Assembly (NCBI GenBank): GCA_049323755.1
Contig: JBMOPE010000038.1
Location: forward strand, 1-64,000
Length of the DNA stretch: 64,000 nt
From: BRHc4a sp049323755
GTDB lineage: Bacteria > Bacillota > Desulfotomaculia > Desulfotomaculales > Desulfocucumaceae
Direction of reading: 5' to 3'
In this document: positions 60,113-64,000 of the stretch, in pieces
Layout: each line of letters opens with the position of its first letter
Numbering within the stretch: position 1 is the stretch's first letter
Made by a program: the position numbers and the translations under genes
The notes under the pieces: generated by a model
Told to the model about the DNA's origin: nothing
What the model saw: the letters and a program-made list of their open reading frames with translations, nothing else
The model's database searches: none

Positions 60113-61093
60113 TTATGCCGGCTGGATGAATTGTTTTCTCCACCAGTCTATGGTATTAAGCAGCCCCTTCTTTAAAGGAGTTCCCGCACTCCATCCCAGA
60201 ATAGTGGCGGCCTTCCCCGCGTTAGGGACTCTCCTGGGAATGTCCTCATAATCGCTCCCGTAAAGTTCTTTAGTGGAAACTCTCCTTATGTTGAAGGGCC
60301 CCCCGGCCAGGGACCCGATAAGTCGAGTGACTTCCTCCACCGAAGTCTCCACCATGGAACCTATGTTAAGGACCTCCCCAGGTGTTGAAGGGCTGAAGGC
60401 CGCCAGCAGGGTGCCTGATACGGCATCATCTATATATGTAAAACACCTTGTCTGGCTGCCCCCGTCAAATACAAGCAAGTCGTCACCCTGAAGGGCCCGT
60501 TTAATCTGTGCCGGCACCAGCAGCTCCGGTCTCTGCCTGGGGCCATACAGGTTAAAGTACCTCACCACTACAGCCTCAAGACCGTATAATTCGGCGCAGG
60601 CCCACAGCATGTGCTCGGCAGCCGCCTTGCTGGTGCTGTATGACCAGCGCTTAACAAGTGTTGACCCAAGCATCCTGTCAGCATCCTCATGCCATGGCAC
60701 ACAAGGGTTTTTGCCGTATATTTCACTGGTGCTGCTAAAAATTATTCGTATCCCGCTGCCCTTAATCGCCCTGAGAAGGTTCCTCAGGCCCAGTATATTT
60801 ACATCAATCACTTTCAAGGGGTCTTCTATATAACGGCCGACTCCCACCACTGAGGCGAGATGAATGACAACGCCGGGGCCTGCATAATCAATTGCTTTCG
60901 CAACATACTTTTCGTCAGAAATATCTCCTTCCAGATACTCAAAGCTGCCGCAGCCGGTTAATTTGTTAAAATCGTCATTCCACATGTAGGGAGCAGAGTC
61001 CAGGCCTATTACCTTATTGCCTTTCTCTACAAGCCTCTGGCAAACATGACTTCCCACAAATCCGTTGCAGCCCGTAACTAAAACTCTTTGCAT
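60113..61093 (-). CDS. UDP-sugar epimerase/decarboxylase-type SDR
   Basis: This 326-residue extended SDR has VTGCNGFVGSHVCQRL, HLASVVGVGRY, SSTSEIYG, YSTSKAAAEH (Tyr-x3-Lys) and VVRYFNLYGPRQRPE. Its profile is closest to UDP-glucuronate decarboxylases and 4-epimerases. Its start overlaps the end of the UDP-sugar dehydrogenase gene by 16 nt, so it probably acts on that enzyme's uronic-acid product. Substrate and stereochemistry are unknown. Confidence 0.85.
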   Translation of the reverse strand: MQRVLVTGCNGFVGSHVCQRLVEKGNKVIGLDSAPYMWNDDFNKLTGCGSFEYLEGDISDEKYVAKAIDYAGPGVVIHLASVVGVGRYIEDPLKVIDVNILGLRNLLRAIKGSGIRIIFSSTSEIYGKNPCVPWHEDADRMLGSTLVKRWSYSTSKAAAEHMLWACAELYGLEAVVVRYFNLYGPRQRPELLVPAQIKRALQGDDLLVFDGGSQTRCFTYIDDAVSGTLLAAFSPSTPGEVLNIGSMVETSVEEVTRLIGSLAGGPFNIRRVSTKELYGSDYEDIPRRVPNAGKAATILGWSAGTPLKKGLLNTIDWWRKQFIQPA

Positions 61094-62457
61094 AAGCTTT
61101 CCTCCCTGTTTGGCCCCGGCGTAACACGCCTGCCTGGGGATATATATTCCAGACCTTCGGCAGTCATGTCCGCCCCGTTAAAAATGTACCTGCAGTCAAG
61201 CAGAAGGCAGCCTTTTTTAACAAGCCCCTTCCAGTATCGGGGCTCCCGGGGAAAGTCATCATGCCCCACCATAAATACCACGGCATCCTTTCCCCTGGCG
61301 GCAGAAGTAATATCACTGTCTACTGAGGCAGCCCCATATAGCAACTCACTTGCATACCCTAAAGAAACCCAGGAATCGAAAACGTTTACCCTGGCCCCCG
61401 CCGCCGACAGAAGCCTTACCAGGGTTATTGAGGGGGAAAACCGCGTATCTCCCGTGTTTTGCTTAAAAGCCAGCCCCATGACGGCAATTTCGGCCCCTCT
61501 GAGACTCCTTCCGGCAGCCACCAGCTTTTCTTCTATAACTTCAACTATAAACCCCGGCATCCACTCATTTACCTGTCTCCCGGCAGAGGGCAGTTTAAGG
61601 TTAACTCCCATCTCCACACCAAGGTTATGTACAAACCACGGGTCCTTAACCAGGCAGCTGCCTCCCACACCCGGGCCGGGAAAAAGAATATTTACATTTC
61701 CCATTCCCTTGGGCAGTGTATTGGCCCCGTTTATTACCTCCAGCACATCAATATCCATTTTGTGGCACAGCATACAAAGCTCGTTGGCCAAAGCAATATT
61801 CAAGTCTATCCACAGATTATCTGCCAGCTTTATCATTTCTGCCTCTTCTGGTCCGGAAACACGGATAACCTCCCATCCCATCCCGGACCAGAAGGAGGCT
61901 GTTATTTCAGCGCACTCAGGCGTTAAGCCTCCGACTATTACCGGTATTGACTCCAGGTCCCTTATAATCCTTCCCTCAGCCAGCCGCTCAGGACAGAATG
62001 CCACGTGCAGGTCTTTTCCAGCTTCAAGTCCGGTCTTTTCAGAAATATAATCGGCCAGCCTCCTTGTGGCGCCGGGAGGGACGGTGCTTTTCAATATCAG
62101 CACCTGACCTCTTCGTAAGAATGGAATTATGCTTTCAGCGGCTTCCGTCAGCTGACTTGTATCCGGCCGGTAGCCATCATCAAGAGGAGTGCCCACTGCC
62201 AGAATTATATATTCGGCCTTACTGATTATTTCTGGCACGGTATGAGAGGTAAGCCGGCCAAAGGACACTGCCCTGCGCACCAATTCATCCATTCCCGGCT
62301 CCTTGATAGGGCAGACCCCGGAATTTACTTTTATTACCACATCTTCACTGCGGTCTATCCCAAGCACCCTGGCACCCCTCCGGGAAAGAAGGGCGGCAAT
62401 GCTTATCCCTACATATCCAAGGCCCACAACGGCCACCTTGCTTTTGTTTAACTCCAT
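61078..62457 (-). CDS. UDP-N-acetylhexosamine 6-dehydrogenase (WbpA/WecC-like)
   Basis: This 459-residue nucleotide-sugar dehydrogenase has N-terminal NAD loop VVGLGYVGISIAALL, TPLDDGYRPDTSQL and AFCPERLAEG. Catalytic Cys268 lies in GPGVGGSCLVKDPW, and the C-terminal UDP-binding domain has GLAFKQNTGDTRFSPS. It oxidises C6 twice to give a UDP-uronic acid. With the WbpB/E/D-like genes at 44144-48873 it would complete a route to UDP-2,3-diacetamido-2,3-dideoxy uronic acid, an inference. The next SDR gene overlaps its 3' end. Confidence 0.88.
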   Translation of the reverse strand: MELNKSKVAVVGLGYVGISIAALLSRRGARVLGIDRSEDVVIKVNSGVCPIKEPGMDELVRRAVSFGRLTSHTVPEIISKAEYIILAVGTPLDDGYRPDTSQLTEAAESIIPFLRRGQVLILKSTVPPGATRRLADYISEKTGLEAGKDLHVAFCPERLAEGRIIRDLESIPVIVGGLTPECAEITASFWSGMGWEVIRVSGPEEAEMIKLADNLWIDLNIALANELCMLCHKMDIDVLEVINGANTLPKGMGNVNILFPGPGVGGSCLVKDPWFVHNLGVEMGVNLKLPSAGRQVNEWMPGFIVEVIEEKLVAAGRSLRGAEIAVMGLAFKQNTGDTRFSPSITLVRLLSAAGARVNVFDSWVSLGYASELLYGAASVDSDITSAARGKDAVVFMVGHDDFPREPRYWKGLVKKGCLLLDCRYIFNGADMTAEGLEYISPGRRVTPGPNREESLCKEF

Positions 62458-62493
62458 TCAAGTTTCACCAGCCTAATTTAATAATCAGTTAAC

Positions 62494-63372
62494 TTAAAAC
62501 GGTATTTTAAATCTCTGGAAAAACCAGTCATCATCCCTTCTCCTTTTAGAAAAATACTCTTTTCTCTGTACAAAGACATCACTTTCCAATATCTTTCGCT
62601 CCACTCCTATACTTTGTGGATGACTCTGTATCAAATTAATAACCTTGGCAATTCTTTCACTCTTAAAGTGGCTGTATGCCATCCGGAGCAAATTGTAGTC
62701 CACATGCTCCCAGGTTACCGTGTATGGATGCCTTTCCCGGAATATATGAAGTATCTTCACATCGGGAACAACCCCCAGGCGGCACCCGAAAAGCCACATT
62801 TTAAGTGAAATCTCCTCATCCTCCCTTCCCCAGACAATGAATCCCCTGTCAAACCCGCCAACATCAAAAAAGACCTTTGTCTTAACAGCCAGACAGCCTC
62901 CGGGCAAAAGCGGGGATGGTGAAAATTTCGGGGGCCTTGGAAGCCAGGTGAACTTCAAGTTTTCATCCCAGGTAAATCCTCCGGCCACATCGTTGGGCCT
63001 GTCGTGAGGGGCTATTCCCGGGCAGGCCGCCTCTATTTTCCCTTCGAGAATAGGGTCCACCAGCCTGTCAATCCAGTAGTCTTCGGTAAAGATATGGGCG
63101 TCACAAAAAATGAGTATTTCACCCCCGGCCGCAGAGGCCCCCTCGTTGCGGGCTTTTGCCGACCCAATGCCGGCTGTGGTGACTAATTTTATATTCCCCA
63201 TTTTATAGTTATCCCCCAAAAAACGGCAGCACCCATCTGTGGACCCGTCATCCACCACGATAATCTCGTAGGTAGTGGCATTTTTAGACCCCAGGACTGA
63301 CTTTACGGTGTTAATTACATTTAATCCCTCATTTTTTGCAGGGATTATAACCGAAACCGTAGGACCTGACAT
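62494..63372 (-). CDS. GT2-family glycosyltransferase (GalNAc-transferase-like motif)
   Basis: This 292-residue single-domain GT-A enzyme begins VSVIIPAKNEGLNVINTVKS. It has EIIVVDDGSTDGCC, the divalent-metal motif FCDAHIFTEDYWID and GGFDRGFIVWGREDEEISLK, a sequence block shared with polypeptide GalNAc-transferase-like proteins. The last block binds the acceptor or metal. Its start follows the stop of the next gene with no gap (63372/63373). The donor sugar is unknown. Confidence 0.87.
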   Translation of the reverse strand: MSGPTVSVIIPAKNEGLNVINTVKSVLGSKNATTYEIIVVDDGSTDGCCRFLGDNYKMGNIKLVTTAGIGSAKARNEGASAAGGEILIFCDAHIFTEDYWIDRLVDPILEGKIEAACPGIAPHDRPNDVAGGFTWDENLKFTWLPRPPKFSPSPLLPGGCLAVKTKVFFDVGGFDRGFIVWGREDEEISLKMWLFGCRLGVVPDVKILHIFRERHPYTVTWEHVDYNLLRMAYSHFKSERIAKVINLIQSHPQSIGVERKILESDVFVQRKEYFSKRRRDDDWFFQRFKIPF

Positions 63373-64000
63373 TTAATCCACCTCCCTGCACGGGTATTTA
63401 TCGTACAAATCCAGCGCTCTTATTCTGAGATAAGGTAAAATGCTGCTGTCTCTGCTCATAGATATCTGCCTGCCGTGCCAGCGGTACTCTGCCAGAACCT
63501 CGGGCACACACCCAAAGCGGTAGTAGGCTGCTGTTCTAAGCCACATATCATAGTCAATGGTGTGGCGAAGGCTCTCATCAAACAATCCGGTACGTTGAAA
63601 GCATTCAGCCTTCATCATGACCGTGCTGTTAGCGAAAAAGCACTGGTTGACCAGTGCGCTCCTGTTAGACTGACAATCCCTGAAGTGAGGAGGTACATAA
63701 AAAGACTTCCTAACGTAAGAGGAAGTCATGTCTACCGTGGCATGACCGGTATAAACAAGCCCTGCCCACAGATTATTTTTAAAATAATCCACCTGCTTTT
63801 TAATCTTGTCCGGAAAGAAAAGATCATCGTCATCAAGCCAGGCCACCAGTTCCCCTTCCGCCTTTTTCAGCCCAAAATTCCGGGCACTGGCAGCTCCCCC
63901 GTTTTCCTTGTAAAAATATTTCAGCTTACCGGCATATTTTTCCATCACTTCACCTGTGCCGTCAGTGGAGCCATCATCAACCACAATAATCTCCAGGTCC
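63373..64000 (-). CDS. GT2 glycosyltransferase, 5' end outside the window
   Basis: At least 209 residues of a GT-A enzyme are present: the N-terminal part is cut by the window edge. Visible motifs are LEIIVVDDGSTDGTGEVM, NGGAASARNFGLKKAEGE and LVAWLDDDDLFFPDKIKKQV (metal-binding aspartates), then GLFDESLRHTIDYDMWLRTA. The frame continues beyond 64000; the ATG at 63984 is internal to the family's first motif and is not the true start. It is translationally adjacent to the next GT2 gene. Confidence 0.85.
   Translation of the reverse strand, partial: DLEIIVVDDGSTDGTGEVMEKYAGKLKYFYKENGGAASARNFGLKKAEGELVAWLDDDDLFFPDKIKKQVDYFKNNLWAGLVYTGHATVDMTSSYVRKSFYVPPHFRDCQSNRSALVNQCFFANSTVMMKAECFQRTGLFDESLRHTIDYDMWLRTAAYYRFGCVPEVLAEYRWHGRQISMSRDSSILPYLRIRALDLYDKYPCREVD

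Noticed and set aside
61088..62050. 320-codon open frame on the plus strand
   Set aside because: It is antisense to the well-supported UDP-sugar dehydrogenase, has low-complexity Ser/Pro-rich composition and no ribosome site.

Overview
The window looks like the chromosome of a spore-former-type Firmicute of class Clostridia, probably of the Desulfotomaculum/Pelotomaculum (Peptococcaceae) kind. The reasons are a SCIFF peptide with its radical SAM maturase, strong AGGAGG-type ribosome sites with many TTG/GTG starts, sigma-A-like promoters, a DUF6385-type fragment, and GC-rich and AT-rich genes side by side. The genus is an inference; no rRNA or marker search was possible.

Bases 1-18100 are mostly housekeeping and mixed genes: rlmH, murA, a membrane-anchored gluzincin peptidase, a TPR protein, a LysM-G5-M23 endopeptidase, the scfA/scfB SCIFF pair, a YhhN-like membrane protein, a chemotaxis receptor, a DUF2680-like secreted protein, an AraC regulator next to a flavodoxin-ferredoxin protein, two very small genes, an Xre-type regulator, a five-PAS orphan histidine kinase and tRNA-Gly(CCC). 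Between them lie dispersed intergenic repeats and a possible transposase remnant.

Bases 18170-64000 are one large surface-glycan locus. Its left arm (18738-33596) holds the GDP-D-glycero-D-manno-heptose pathway (gmhA, hddA, a fused hddC-gmhB), GDP-sugar 4,6-dehydratase (gmd), mannose-1-phosphate guanylyltransferase, a GDP-fucose-synthase-like SDR and another SDR. It also holds a DegT-family protein whose PLP lysine is replaced by histidine and which carries a cysteine cluster, as in sugar 3-dehydrases, and a split thiamine-diphosphate E1 alpha/beta pair with no E2 or E3. Together these suggest a deoxygenated, two-carbon-branched GDP-heptose or GDP-hexose.

The middle (33696-42747) holds two sulfotransferases and an APS kinase (a PAPS-dependent glycan sulfation module), a GT10 fucosyltransferase-like enzyme, GT2 enzymes, an SDR and a B12-type radical SAM protein. 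An unnamed ~55-residue GFNIV repeat occurs as a stand-alone protein, on the radical SAM C-terminus and, degenerate, on a sulfotransferase. The right arm (43051-64000) holds a WbpB/E/D-like set (Gfo/Idh oxidoreductase, DegT aminotransferase, hexapeptide acyltransferase) plus a WbpA-like UDP-sugar dehydrogenase, many GT2/GT4 glycosyltransferases including fused and duplicated ones, a BNR-like propeller protein and three tandem carboxypeptidase-regulatory-like proteins. The final glycosyltransferase runs off the right edge.
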